A stretch of 64,000 nucleotides of DNA from Gnetum montanum (GCA_015680685.1 MNCI01008071.1:113339-177338); one strand, 5' to 3'; shown: positions 47,661 through 59,640, numbered from the stretch's first letter. Made by a program: numbers and translations. Notes: a model not told the origin generated them from the sequence alone.

Positions 47661-48690
47661 CTATAGCTAGATTTGCTTCTTTATCCACACCTAGTCCTAT
47701 TATGAAAACCCTTGTTTACTTTTAACAACATTTAGGTGATGATGTTGCCTGTCATTTCTAGAGGATGTCCTAGTAAGCCCTTGCTCATTTTCCACATCAA
47801 TCAAGCCCTATGATTGCCACACATTGCATTTAGGGAATACCCTAGCATTTGTAAAATTTGAAAATAACTCATTCATGAAACTTGGCAAGGTTTTATAGTT
47901 AACTTCCAACTTGATGCTAACCCCCATCCTATTGTATCCTAGCTTGGGACTAACATTGGCAAAGGTAGATATATAAGTATTATATAAAAATTGTTAAAAT
48001 GCTGATGAGAGGTGGCTTAACTAGTTAGCTCATTGTCAAATAAGAATTTACAACTAAGAAGTTGCCAAGTTAAGTGACACCTAAGATATCCTTATACTCT
48101 TTCATAGTTCTTTTAATGTGTTATGTTGGCTATGAAAAACATAAGCTGATCCATATTAGTTCATAAATACATACATGAACCATTGATGACATATTTGATG
48201 CTCATCATGATGGACACCCCAACCATGTTTACATATCCCTTGGTCCTACACCTACTTGCTAGTGGGTACTTGTTCATAGGTAGAGGGTGTGGGGGTGGGG
48301 GGGATCCAAGTACATATGTGTAAATAATATAAAAAACATTTTTAGTTTCAACAATGCATAGTTGAATAGTGGTATGCCTTTATAATAATAATAAAAAGGT
48401 TAAAGGTTCAAATTTAAAATCTATTATTTTACAAATTTTAATAATTTTTTTTTTGTAATTGAAATGTAATTAGAATTTTTTGCAAATACAACACTCCATT
48501 ATGCATGATCATGTGTATATGTACCATGCATACTTAGCCATATTTATGAATTGATGTTGATTGATATATCATTTGCCACCAAATGGGCTGCTAACTTGTT
48601 TGATTGTAGTAGTGTTTGAAGTATTTTTTATAACAAAATTGAGCAAGTTTTCTTAGAAAAAAATATATTTGGAAGGGCACATATATTCAT
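47661..48690. other. AT-rich intergenic DNA
   Basis: No gene, domain or clear repeat found. Contains T/A-rich tracts and a G-run near 48295. Confidence 0.5.
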
Positions 48691-48818
48691 AATTATCTTT
48701 TATGTCATGTTTTTACTTTACCACAAAGCTCTTTGATCACTAAAAAAATTTGAAAAGCTTAGTAGCATATTAGTAAGTTTTGACATTTCAATAAGATCAT
48801 AATTTCCTTCAATGCTAT
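48691..48818. repeat. 128-bp direct duplication, left copy, flanking B2
   Basis: Matches 55521-55648 with four mismatches and no gap. The two copies border element B2 on either side. Confidence 0.9.
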
Positions 48819-49663
48819 TGATGAGTGGCGAGGTACCCCTACACTCAACCATACGAATACGAGTGTTACATGCACGATCTGGTCGAACTCCGCAAACGGA
48901 CTAGTTGTGGCATCTAGACAGTTAGCCTTAGGTCGTAGTTTGCTGTCTTCCCACCTGGACTACTATTAGCTTTGTCATGCATGGTTTAGTCCAGAGTGAG
49001 GTGTATGATGTGTTTCTAACCTAATGCTACTCTTGAAGGTGATGGAAAGTAATAATTACTAAGCTAGGAGAGAAAGAGGGTGAGAGAATCTAACTAGCCT
49101 AAGTGCGATGAGCATCTGTTCCTTGATTATCCATACACATCTTGGACTTCATGCATGACTACCACTGGGATTACCAAGCGTAGATCCTAGGTAGGCTACT
49201 GGGTTACCAAGTAGTCACACTTAAATGCTTGTAATCAAGTCGTACTCATTCCACATTTTAACATGAGTTTAAGGGCGAGAAAGATTAACTAGGAAAGCAG
49301 TAAATAACAATTAATTAAATAACTTAACTAAGTGAATGCTACAATGATGAAGTGATCTAGATCTTTATTGTCGGTCATGTGTGTGTCAATGTACGTCACA
49401 CTCGAATAAAGGATATCGTACAATTACATTCACCACACTGTGGGCATACACTGGAAAATAATTCTAACTATAAGAAGGAAAAATTGTAAGATTTTGGGTA
49501 AGGAACTAAAAACTAGATGAAGAAACAATGGAGAGCCACCTCTTATTTATAGAACTGGTGGTAGGCTACGATATCGTGTCGGCTGTGAAACCGAGGATGC
49601 GATATCATGGGTGCATTAGTGGGGATGCGTTATCACAGCTATCAGAAAATTCATGACTCATCA
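48819..49663 (-). mobile_element. Family B LTR 2 (3' LTR of B2)
   Basis: On the minus strand TGATGAGTCATG...CCACTCATCA, 845 bp. TATA (ctataaataagagg, minus strand) at about 49549-49560. GATATC words at 49570-49640. Just outside on the right is the PPT complement taccccc (49664). Confidence 0.87.
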
Positions 49664-49829
49664 TACCCCCATGACTGAATGAAAAATCGTCCTCGAGTTA
49701 AAGTGAGAACAAGCTCCATTGATTACACAGTGGATAGGTATGGGATTATTGACTAGCTAGAATGGATTCATGCCGTAGGTGGAGTCAGAACAAAATTGAG
49801 ACACAACATAAAAGAAAATCCTATGATTA

Positions 49830-50640
49830 AAAAATAGGATGGAACTCATGTAGTTCCTGGTGGTGATGGCTCGTCCATGGGTGTCTTTCCCTTTTCTTAC
49901 ACTCCAAGTCTTGAAATTTGATGGCATCGAAGTATGTCCTGGAGTTTCTCCTCTTATAAGGCCTTGAGTGTCTTGGCATGCACATAAGTTTGCGCTTGTG
50001 CCATAGAGGCATCCCAGTCAACCTTCTCTTTTTCTTCTGCCATCCTTTTATTCTCTATCAAAAATTTATTAAGTTGCTCGATTTTGAAAGTGTCCAACTA
50101 GTTCTAAGCAACCTTTGGCCCTGTATTTGGAAGGTTTAATACTTTCGAAATGGCTTGAATAGAGAAATCAACAGTTACACCACAATTGTTAACTGTGATG
50201 CCTTCTTCTTTATTGTGCCAAAATTGGTACATTTCCCCTAAGTACCAAGCACCGCTTTCAGAGAGGGTAGGCCATAATGGGGACCCTTTGAGGTGATCCC
50301 TATGGCCTCTGGAGTAAATTCTACAAAAGGTCCAAAGTTTAATTCCATGATCACTACAGTGAATATGGACCTTTCATGGATGGTCTGAACACAATTCTAG
50401 GTCAGCGTGAGATATCGTCCCTGTTCAAACACTGCTGCAGCTCCTCCTTTTTCCTACCTTGATTGTATAGTAGTAGGGTCTTCTTGGTGGATACTAAATG
50501 ATTGTTCCTCCTACTCTGCATGTTGTTTGGCAGGAACTTGTCCTTTGCCTCTCCCATGTCATTTGATCACACCTTGAGTAGGACCTTCCTGTTGTCTGCA
50601 TTTTGGGGCCATCTGCAATCACATGGGACCAATCATTAGT
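49830..50640 (-). pseudogene. B2 3' gene remnant
   Basis: Minus-strand coding remnant. An upstream part reads FGPFVEFTPEAIGITS (about 50325), then SGAWYLGEMYQFWHNKEEGITVNNC and VDFSIQAISKVLNLPNTG (about 50260-50130). This style resembles the 'putative plant transposon protein' domain often found in the extra ORF of plant gypsy elements (inference). The C-terminal part (KEKVDWDASMAQAQTYVHAKTL, then the Pro tail) matches B1 at 42530-42590 and 43449-43540. Relative to B1 about 860 bases of coiled-coil coding are absent between those two blocks. Broken by stops. Confidence 0.6.
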
Positions 50641-52140
50641 AAGGTTGTTACCAAAGTTAGCTTATACCTTACTACTTACCTTAATAGATTTACTTATTTC
50701 CATGTGATGTTAATTATTGGAAGAACATGTCCCCGAAAGATTATAATGTTGAGTCCTCTTTGCTTACGCGGTTTCCAAATTTAATTTTCTGGTATAGCTA
50801 AGGGGATGAAATTATTTTTCACACATTTTATTCTTAATTTTACAACTAATTACCCTTAAATATGTCCTTCAGGTGATGATGAATTTCAAAAAATTTATGC
50901 ACTATTCGTCATGTGCCTCTTCCCTATGACTAAGCTGAACACTCTGGGTTCAAGTAGGTTCAAACAGAATAAAAATCGGAGTACCAATAAGCGAGTTATG
51001 GATATGAAAGCAAGGGACGCATAATCGCGAGTAGTAGAGAGGAATTAAAAAACTTCCCCTATGTGAACAATTGCAAATGATGTTGATTAGCACAAGGGGT
51101 TCACGTATATATATTTTCATCGAAGTTAGGGCACTTAGAGAATGTACCAAATTTTTAATATTTCTTTTGAAATTAAATGATGTAAACTAAGGACATCTGG
51201 ACGATTGTTAAAGGGTTCCAGGGTAATTAGATCGTTTGGAAGGCATAAAATAATGATGGTATGGAATTTATCAATAAGGACCTCGGATGGTAGAGAAAAA
51301 GGCTATGTGATGATTCATAGGAACGTTGAATCAGAGGGATAGTAATAAGGGAAATAATATCATGAAAAATAAACTGAGGGTAATAAATGGTGTGTGTGAG
51401 CTATGTAATAAGTGAAGATTACAAAAAATTACACAAGTGGGTCCTCCCCAAAGCAGGTTTCAACCTATGATGCCTTTGTGTAAGCACACTTAAAGTGTCC
51501 ATGGGCACTAGAAGGGTTAGATGTAACCCACACTAATTCCAAAAAATACACACATGTAAATATCATCGGAATGAGGTAAGAATTCTATGTTACACACGAC
51601 ACGAGCTACAATTACACGAACAGTGAGATGAGACGAACTATAGAAAGGATTGTAGAGATTGGGACATGAGGTAACTGACCTAGGGAACAATGAATCCTAC
51701 ATGTAAAGCATGATTAAGGTGTCATTACCTCATCATTCCAAGATCAGGACCAAGTCCATTCCTCTAATCAGTGACATCGCATTGTTTCATCCCATGATGA
51801 GCAACTATGAGAGTACCATAACAAAAAGGTGTACGATCCTTGGCATTTTGTTCAAGGGAGGAGTGATTTTTGTTTTGTGGCACTTTGTTTTTCTTCTTTT
51901 CTTTTTTTCTCTTCTTTTCTTCTTCTTTTTTTTCGATTGCTAAATCCAGAGAAGCCGCCAACCTTTAGGCATGGGTGCATGTCTTTCCAGTGGAACCTCC
52001 TAGCATAGCATTGGATTTTTGAGTGCTCCTTTTGATTACTCTTACTCCCATTTTTCATTAGATCTACAAGAATCTTAGTACAACCACGTTGCATGATAAC
52101 TCCCATAGGCATCACCAAAGAGAATTTTCAAGTCCCCTTG
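50641..52140. other. B2 internal region without recognisable genes
   Basis: About 1.5 kb between the gag remnant and the 3' gene. A pol with RT, RNase H or integrase would be expected in an autonomous element, but I find no YVDD-type, DDE-type or RNase H motif. It contains a TC-rich tract at about 51890-51935. Confidence 0.55.
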
Positions 52141-52149
52141 ATGTCACAC

Positions 52150-54500
52150 CCTAATCATTCCCTCTTGGTCCATCCTTCTTCATGCTGGGTACAATGAACA
52201 CAAAATTAATTTTAAGTTTTAAAAATGTCAAGAATATCACTGTAACCTCAGAAAAAACCTCTTATTTGTAGAGTGGATGAGTGGGTGTAATGGGCTCATT
52301 GTCTAAATAATTAATCGTTTGAGACTTAATAACATAGGACACACCTCGACCAATGATCCACATGAGTGTTTTATTCATAGATGAGATTACTTATAAAAAA
52401 TGTAAAAGGACAAAAACACAAAAAGATAAAAAGATAAAACAAGAAAATTGAAAAATTGAAAAATAAAAAGTTGTAAAATCAAAGAAAATAAAAAATGGTT
52501 ATCAATCCTTCTTGTTATTAGAATGGGGGATATCCCCCATAACTAAACAGTTGAGGATGGTAAGGATTAATAAATGAAGGATGAGGATCCTTGCATGTTG
52601 GAAGTATTGGAGCTTGGCCATACTTACCCCATCGGGGTTCACACACTTGATTATAATGAGCATAGTGGGGTAATTTATGCAATGTAGTTCCCGGATAACG
52701 AGTTAACTCACTATGATATTTGGGACCGTTAGATGGTATTCAAGGATTGGGATGTTGCCTTCCATGATTGTGTTCATTGGGCCGTATTGTTGTTGGACTG
52801 TTAGTTGGTGGCCCTGATGAAGTAACATGAGGCACTGGATTCGAAGATGAGGGTGCACCACAGGGTTGGACTTGTGCTGTGTTGGAGGGTGCAGTGGCCT
52901 TGGAATTGTGTTGTCCCTTCCTACGGTCATGTTTAAAGAAGGGACACTTTTGATGTTGAGGGGGCTTCTCACTACTATTGGTAGTGGTAGCACAAGTAGC
53001 ATTCGTGGGTTGTTGTTGCGGTGCAGACACCTTAGGAACAGTTGGTGGCGATGTAGAAAGAGGAAAAAATTGAGAATGTTGAAATTAGGAGGAGTAGTGT
53101 AAGGTACACAAGGTGGTGGTTGTGTTGAAGGCATGGGATGTTAGTATTAAGGAGAATGGTACTATGGTAAGATAAAGTGCATTGGCCCAGTTGGAGAAAC
53201 AGGATGTTGAACAAGATATGCATTCAGGTTTGGATGATATGAAGGGTGCCTCCAGTTTAGTGGTGGTCTCCACCATGACTGGGATTGTTGCCACTATGAT
53301 TGAACACAGTATCTCTATACGAACTCTGGATGTAACATGCTTCCCCAATGCTCATGTAAATGTAACAATATTGGGAATTGGCCTTTGGGGTGATCATACA
53401 GGCATATGTTGCATTCATACGTATGATTGGTAGTTGAGCTCTTATTTTCCTTATCCCTTCTTTCGGATTGTCTAGTGTTTTGTCCTGCTTCTTGGGTTGT
53501 GAAAACTCTATCTCCAATAATGTTGATAAATTCTCCATACTTTTGATATGTCCATTCCAACATCTTATTGATCTTTGCCTTGACCTCTTCTAATGTTTGT
53601 TGTGTTGGCAAAGATGATGTTTCCACCTTGAGATTGGTTGATTTCTCCCTTTTATGATCATGGACCTTTGTTAAGTTGAGATTTCGGTCCCATTCATATT
53701 TTTCAACACTCTCCCATCTATCCATTTCTCCTTCTTCTTTTGCTACCTACTTAATAAGCTCTTGGACTTGATGGGTTCATAGTTCATATAGTTGACCTTG
53801 GGCATACATCCCTAGGGTCTCTCTTGTTTCATTACGTAGCCCATCAATAATATGGTACATTAGCCTTTCCTTGAAGAACCCATGGCCTGTACAGTTGTTT
53901 AACAATGCATAATATCTTTCTAAGGCCATGTCCAAGGGTTCATGTTCTACTTTTTTCCATCCTTGGATTTGTTTCCTCAAGGCTAACACTCTTGCGTAGG
54001 TTTGATATTTTTCATTAAAGAGTTCTACCATCATTGACCAACATTGTATTGAATTTGGTTTTAACGATCTATACCATCTTTTGCTTGGCCAATGAGTGTC
54101 ATAGGGAAGAGCTTGATTTTTTGCCAGCCATTATCAATGTTGTTCCATGCACAGGATCGTAGAAGGCTTGTAAATGTTGATGCGGATCTAATCCATAGCC
54201 TTCTGAAAAATTTGGGAAGTTATTTAAATCGAGCCTGGGTAGATGTCTCTGTTTACGATGCCTATGTGAGATTCAAACAACCTCTTTTATTTGCGTTATG
54301 CTTGTAGTGGCCAGTGGGGGTTCATCGTCATCAAGTAAGTTATGCCTTTGTGCGTTGGGACGATGTTGCCTTCATTTATGTTTATAAGAAACCCCCACCT
54401 CAGATTGCGTACTCGAATCTTCATTGTTATATAATTCATCGGTTCTCTAATGAATTTCCTCACTAGGTGTGGCATTATCATGGTCTTGTAGGAGAGGCAT
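52150..54500 (-). pseudogene. B2 gag remnant (Athila-like)
   Basis: Minus-strand coding from about 54500 (MPLLQDHDNATP). NFPNFSEGYGLDPHQHLQAFYDP (about 54225-54155, over a frame change) is the usual gag start. The core is MALERYYALLNNCTGHGFFKERLMYHI and GLRNETRETLGMYAQGQLYEL (53930-53777), matching the Athila-type gag pattern with AWERY, CP-HG and GL---TR landmarks. A Cys/His-type segment lies near 53410 (CNICLYDHPKGQFPILLHLHEHWGSM). A long Pro/Gln/His-rich C-terminus (53230-52150) follows. Multiple stops and shifts. Packaging protein origin. Confidence 0.75.
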
Positions 54501-54624
54501 GGTTGTGAAATTGTGTGTGAATTTATATGTGACCTTTTTAATAATTATTTCTTTCTAAAAGATATATCATTAATTCCTTTACAGTGACCTTGTATGATAT
54601 AACTAATCTAGATAACTAGCACTA

Positions 54625-54642
54625 TCCCTGACAATAGAGCCA
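54625..54642 (-). other. Primer-binding site of B2
   Basis: On the minus strand, one base after the LTR end, TGGCTCTATTGTCAGGGA. It resembles the tRNA-Asp-type plant gypsy site (TGGCGCCGTTGCC...), with differences mostly C-to-T or G-to-A. A similar but more decayed site follows the LTR at 62096 (minus strand, about 62094-62077). Confidence 0.65.
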
Positions 54643-54643
54643 A

Positions 54644-55520
54644 TGATGAGTGGCGAGGTACCCCTACACTCAACCATATGAATATGAGCGTTACATGCAT
54701 GATCCAGTCGAACTCCGTAGACGGACTAGTTGTGGCATCTAGACAGTTAGCCTTAGGTCGCAGTTCACTGTCTTCCCACTTGGACTATTATTAGCTTTGT
54801 CACGTATGGTTTAGTCTAGAGTGAGGTGTATGATGTGTTTCTAACCTAATGCTACTCCTAAAGGCGATGGAAAGTAATAATTACTAAGCTAGGAGAGAAA
54901 GAGGGTGAGAGAATCTAACTAGCCTAAGTCCGATGAGCATCTATTCCTTGATTATCTGTACACATCTTGGACTTCATGCACAACTACCATTGGGATTACC
55001 AAGCACAGATCCTAGGTATGCTACTGGGTTATCAAGTAGTCACACTTAAATGCTTGTAATCAAGTCGTACTCATTCCGCATTTTAACATGAGTTTAAGGG
55101 TGAGAGAGATTAACTAGGAAAGTAGTAAATAACAATTAATTAAATAATTAAACTAAGTGAATGCTGCAATGATGAAGTAATCTTGATCTTTATTGTTGGT
55201 CATGTGCATGTCCAAGTACGTTACACTCGAACAAAGGATGCCATACAATTACATTCACCACACTTTGGGCATACACTGGGAAATAATTCTAACTATAAGA
55301 AGGAAAAACTACAAGAGTTTCGATAAGGAACTATAAACTAGATAGAGAAACAATGGAGAGCCACCTCTTATTTATAGAACTGGTGGTGGGCCGTGATATC
55401 ACGTACGCGATATCGCAGGGAAGGATGTGATATCGTGTCGGCTGTGAAACCAAGGCTGCGATATTGTAGGTGCGATATCATGGGTGAATTATTGGGGGTA
55501 CGTTATCACGGCTGTCAGCA
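54644..55520 (-). mobile_element. Family B LTR 3 (5' LTR of B2), outer end truncated
   Basis: It aligns with LTR 2 across its length but lacks the outermost ~17 bases at 55520: LTR 2 ends ...tcagaaaattcatgactcatca, LTR 3 stops after gctgtcagc and runs into the 128-bp duplication. TATA at about 55370 (minus). GATATC words at 55392-55485, with one extra unit compared with LTR 2. Confidence 0.85.
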
Positions 55521-55648
55521 AATTATCTTTTATGTCATGTTTTTATTTTACCACAAAGCTCTTTGATCACTAAACAAATTTGAAAAGCTTGGTAGCATAT
55601 TAGTAAGTTTTGACATTTCAATAAGATCATAATTTCCTTGAATGCTAT
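55521..55648. repeat. 128-bp direct duplication, right copy, flanking B2
   Basis: See 48691-48818; both begin aattatcttttatgtcatg and end aatgctat. Confidence 0.9.
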
Positions 55649-56287
55649 GAATGATATTTTGTCATGGTGGTTGTCTACTCATGGTTTACCACTTGCTATT
55701 GCAAGGCCTTGATTAGCTTCTCATTGATTCCAACAAGGTGTTATTTTTATATCCTCACTATGCTTATAAAATTAGCGGATCACTTGGTTAGCATTTAAAG
55801 TTGCTTATAATGTTTCTCATTGCTTGAAAAATACCTTCTTGAGTATTATTTGACAACCTATATTATTTTTAATTGATTGGGAAATACAATTTAAGTATTT
55901 TTCAACAACTCAAGGGTTCTATTATTTTTTTCAACTATCTTTGAATCTATTTATGCTAGTCATAAGTGGATGAATGGCTCTTCTTTCTTTTCTTCTAGCA
56001 CTTGCAAAGCCTACTCTTTTTAAGCTTGGGACTTTCTATTGTTGTTGGATGTAATAATTTTTGGTCATTTGATGATTCATAAAGGTGACGGTATACTAGA
56101 TGTAGAAGACTTTGGAAGTTTCCTTATCTTTCTAAAATTAAGCATTTCATGTGGTATCTTCTTTAGCAAGATCTTCCTATAGGACAATATCTCATGTATT
56201 TGGATGTACCAAAAACTAATTCAATTGATGAGTTTCTTCCTTTTTTTTATGATTGTGTTTTTGCTATGCATGCTTAGAATTGGGCTC
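55649..56287 (+). pseudogene. LINE 3' remnant with zf-RVT-like segment
   Basis: Plus-strand reading near the end gives KFPYLSKIKHFMWYLL, DLPIGQYL and FYDCVFAMHA-NWA, the pattern of the zinc-binding domain found after reverse transcriptase in plant LINEs (zf-RVT: K-KHF-W-LL, LPTG, F-CPFA---W). Cys residues of the zinc site are mostly lost. The 128-bp duplications probably derive from the same host segment, so B2 inserted into this sequence. Confidence 0.6.
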
Positions 56288-56288
56288 N
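56288..56288. other. Single N at left junction of LTR fragment
   Basis: One ambiguous base exactly where LINE-like sequence changes to family B LTR sequence. Confidence 0.95.
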
Positions 56289-56842
56289 CATGACATGCAC
56301 TGTGCTGCGATATCACGTACGTGATATCGTGTCTTTCCCTGCAATATCCTTTACGCGATATCGCGGTCCGCCGCCATATCTATAAATAAGAGGCGGTGCT
56401 CCCTTCATTTCCGAATCCTAGCTAGAAGTAGCAAAGCTCTGGCATTTTGAACACTCTAGAGATAGAATTTTTCCCGTGTACCCGCAGTAGGAGTCCTAGA
56501 GTGAATGACTCTTTATTCGAGAAACTTGTAACCTAAACCCGAGTTGTGTACAGAAATAAAGACGAACTTGACTGGATAAACCTTGCAGTACATGATTTTA
56601 TTTATTGCTATTTATTTACTGCTTTCCTAGTGCTCATGAGTACGACTTGATTACGAGCATCTACGGATGTGTATGGCTAATCAAGGAATCGACTGCTCAT
56701 CGCAACGCATGAGTACGACTTGACTACGAGCATTAGATTGCTTGGTAACCTAGTAGCATATTCCAGGATCTGCGCTTGGTAATCCCAATAGTAGTCCAAT
56801 GTGTACAGCTGGTTGAGGAATCGGCTACTCATTGCTAGGCTA
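56289..56842 (+). mobile_element. Family B LTR fragment (LTR 6)
   Basis: First ~555 bases of a family B LTR: a 22-base perfect palindrome at 56308-56329, TATA TATAAATAAGAGG at 56381, the cccgcagta block, an aataaagacgaa block and the gagtacgacttgatta block (present twice, about 56635 and 56708). It lacks the last ~250 bases of a full LTR. Between two single Ns (56288, 56843). Confidence 0.8.
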
Positions 56843-56843
56843 N
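56843..56843. other. Single N at right junction of LTR fragment
   Basis: One ambiguous base exactly where the LTR fragment ends and the upstream region of the GT47 gene begins. Confidence 0.95.
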
Positions 56844-57486
56844 CAGGTGTTGACCAAAAGCAGGTGTTAAGCAATTTGGCATCCACTGTGTCTCACTAGT
56901 TTCGGTATGACTGGCTCTCCCGCACCATTCATGTCGGTGATTATATTGTCAATACTACCGCAAGTGGCAGACCAGAAAACGTGTATGCCTTTCAACCACG
57001 ACGAATCTTGCTCTCAGCTATGGAATTTTGTAAAAAATTAAAAAGAGAATAAAAGACCAAAAAGAGAAGCGACGAGAGAAGCATCATTTCTTGATTTCCA
57101 CTCCACTGAGGTTTGGGCGATTGGACCAACCCCCTTTTCGGAAGTTTGGTATCCGAAATTTTTGACTGCAAAAAAACCCTGCGCTCCAGAATCTTTGTTA
57201 CCAAACATATCGGATCTTACCCACTGAAAAGCCCAACGTTCGTGTGCTTTTGCATTCAACGCAGCAGCAGACACGCAGCCACAGGCGCCACTTCGCTTCA
57301 CCCAAAACCAAAAAACGTTTTTAAACAAACAAAAAGTCCTCTGCAGCGCAACGCACGATATAGTTTCAATCGGAGTTCATCAGTTTCCAGCTTGTGCGGT
57401 TCTGGATATCAAATCATTCTGCAAGTCTTCTGTAACCTCCTTTCCCCACCAAAAAAACTCAAGAAGCTACAGAACTTAGCCAAAGA
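56844..57486 (+). promoter_or_regulatory. Upstream region of the GT47 gene
   Basis: About 640 bases with higher GC and no repeat similarity, presumably promoter and 5'UTR. No clear TATA box identified. Open frames on both strands (such as 57113-57574) lie in a different frame from the glycosyltransferase and match nothing. Confidence 0.45.
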
Positions 57487-59183
57487 ATGGGCGATTCCGT
57501 GGCCTGCACATCTGTTTCAGTGGCGATTGCAGTACTGGCAGTGTTCGCGCTGGACGCGGTGCTGTAAGCCATGACCGAGCACTCATTCAGCACCACTCTC
57601 CACACACTCTTCCGGACCCCCAATCCAACCTCAAATTCCAATGCGAAATCATTTTGCAACTGCACCGGAATTCCACCGCCAGCGGCACCGGAAACTCCCA
57701 AAAATCCGCCTTCGCAGAACTGTCCGAAAACGGAGGATCCCCCGCCATGGTATCTGCCCGAGCGTGCTTGGCATTATCCGGTGAAGTTTCCGCGCTGCAC
57801 CATGGACGCCTGCTTCGATTTCTCGCGCTGCCAAAACATGTCGAGCGACCTGCGCATCTACGTATATGATTTTCCTCCGCCATCCAGATACTTCGAAGGC
57901 TTCAACAGGACGCCCTGGTACACTCCGGATCCGGAAAAGGCGTGCCTGTTTTTTCTCTTCACCGAAACTACAGACCCGTACCACGATCCGGCGCCTCCCA
58001 GGCCGGAAACGCGGCGGACCTGGAATAATGCACTGAATCATGTTCTGGTGAGCTTTGCAGATCACTGGCAGCTCTCCCATATCGATGAGGCCGCCATTGG
58101 CAATGCGTCCTTGCTCAGAAGCGGGCTTTACCAGAGCATCTATCGTCCCGGATTTGATATTTCCATCACTCTGCCCCCCCATATGCGATTCCATCAATTC
58201 CAGTCTCTCAAACCTTGGCAACGCAGGTATTCATCAGTTTTTCCAACTGTTATGGCATTCGTAACTCCTTCTTTCCGTGGAGAGTAAGAAACCAGAATTT
58301 TCCCTATCCTGTCTCGTTTAGATTCTGCGTAATTTCTGTTCTGCGTACCGTGCAATTTCTATTAAGCCATGTGATATTTCCTCTTCTTTGAATACAGGGT
58401 AAGTTACATGGATCTTTCTTTACATTTCTATTAAGTGCTTGCAATTCCATTTGTTCCTGCTTGGCTAGAGATGTCACTTCACCGAGGCTTCAGTTACATT
58501 ATTGAAACTGAAACTGAACTAGCTATTATTTTTACTGCCGTAATTCCGATCCTCTAGATCAAGTTGTTATATCTTATCGTTTCCGCAGGTTTTTTCTGAC
58601 ATTTCGAGGACTGCGTTATTTGGGCGGAGCCAACACAGCGGGAGCAGTGCGCAGCGAAGATGCATTCAGAGAAATGCACAACGGCGACGACGTAATCGTG
58701 GCGTTATCATGCCGGCACCCCAGTAACATCCGGGCCAGGCAGGAAAATGCCACCATTGCCCAGAAATGCGATCACGATGAGCAGATTTTCAGCCAATTTT
58801 CCGATTACGGAGCTCTCATGAATTCTACGTTTGGGCTCACGCCGGCCGGCCGACAGCCCAATTCGTACCGTTTCACGGAGGTTCTGAGTGCGGGCACGAT
58901 CCCGGTTCTGATCGCGGATAACTACGTGAAGCCGTTCGATACCCTGATTCAATGGCACAGATGCATTGTTCAGTTTGCTAGCACCGAGATAAAGCTGGTT
59001 ATCCCTACCCTAAGAGAAATGAAGAAGGATGAGATGGAGAAGCGGCAGCAGTATTGTTTGAAAATTTATTCAACTTACTTGTCCAGCGATGGCGCGCTGT
59101 TGAATGCCACTGTTGACTCTTTGAAGGCGCGGTTCATGGGTTCTGTTCCTGGACTTCTGCCTGAAACTTCTTTGAAGAAGTAG
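57487..59183 (+). CDS. GT47 exostosin-family (EXT1-like) glycosyltransferase, two exons
   Basis: Likely Golgi type II membrane glycosyltransferase of family GT47 (exostosin; cell-wall or glycan synthesis). Exon 1 to 58226, intron 58227-58588 (GT-AG, 362 bp), exon 2 58589-59183; the junction restores RRFFLTFRG, a conserved exostosin motif. From the ATG at 57571 the protein is 416 residues: Pro-rich stem to about 75, LRIYVYDFP (94-102), DPEKACLFFLF (119-129), TWNNALNHVLV (150-160), RPGFDISI (192-199), FFLTFRG (220-226). In exon 2 are GDDVIVALSC and NSTFGLTPAGRQPNSYRF followed by EVLSAGTIPVL, the presumed sugar-nucleotide site. An earlier in-frame ATG at 57487 encodes a hydrophobic signal-anchor-like stretch (VAIAVLAVFALDAVL) but is separated from 57571 by one TAA (57565-57567). 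So either the gene starts at 57571 without an anchor, or it carries a nonsense mutation. No other damage is seen. Acceptor substrate unknown. Confidence 0.85.
58227..58588 (+). other. Intron of the GT47 gene
   Basis: Donor cgcag/gtattc, acceptor ttccgcag/gtttttt; phase 2, T-rich. Splicing links WQRR to FFLTFRG in frame. Confidence 0.88.
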
Positions 59184-59640
59184 AACAGGACCGTTTTCTT
59201 ATTCAGTGGTGAGAAGCCGCCGAGACCTTGGGGGAATGTTTCAATAACTCACTAATATATAAGTGAAAGATGGAAATTTTTATTTCAGAAATCACACAGG
59301 ATTGGTTGTAGGTTACAATGCTTCGAAATAGTGTTGAAAACATCATTGATGTAATGTCTCAAGGAGATGGTTAATTTGATAGAAAGCATTCAACAGATTA
59401 CAATTAATAGTATAATTCAATTGACTGTGAGCCAAAGATGGGCAAAATAAAAAAAATATGTTCTTCATCTTCTATACTTTGCACAATTTGCAAAGACCCT
59501 CTTCTCTTAATAAATTGATCCAACTATGGTCTCAATAAGGAGATGATGAGAGCTCATTCTTGCTTTAGCAATTTGGTTCTTTAAGTAAATAGGAATAATT
59601 GAGAATAGATACTATTGAGTACTAGATAACAAACCTTCTT
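59184..59640. other. 3' flank of the GT47 gene
   Basis: No gene seen. AT-rich sequence probably containing the 3'UTR; a clear single poly(A) signal was not chosen. Confidence 0.45.

Noticed and set aside
51852-52118. Lys/Glu-rich 88-codon frame in B2
   Set aside because: The charged stretch comes from a TC-rich simple tract; upstream part matches no protease or pol motif I can defend.
57113-57574. 153-codon plus-strand frame overlapping the GT47 start
   Set aside because: Different frame from the conserved exostosin body, no domain, and covers the 5'UTR.
57649-58221. 190-codon minus-strand frame in GT47 exon 1
   Set aside because: Mirror of a GC-rich coding exon; no independent support.
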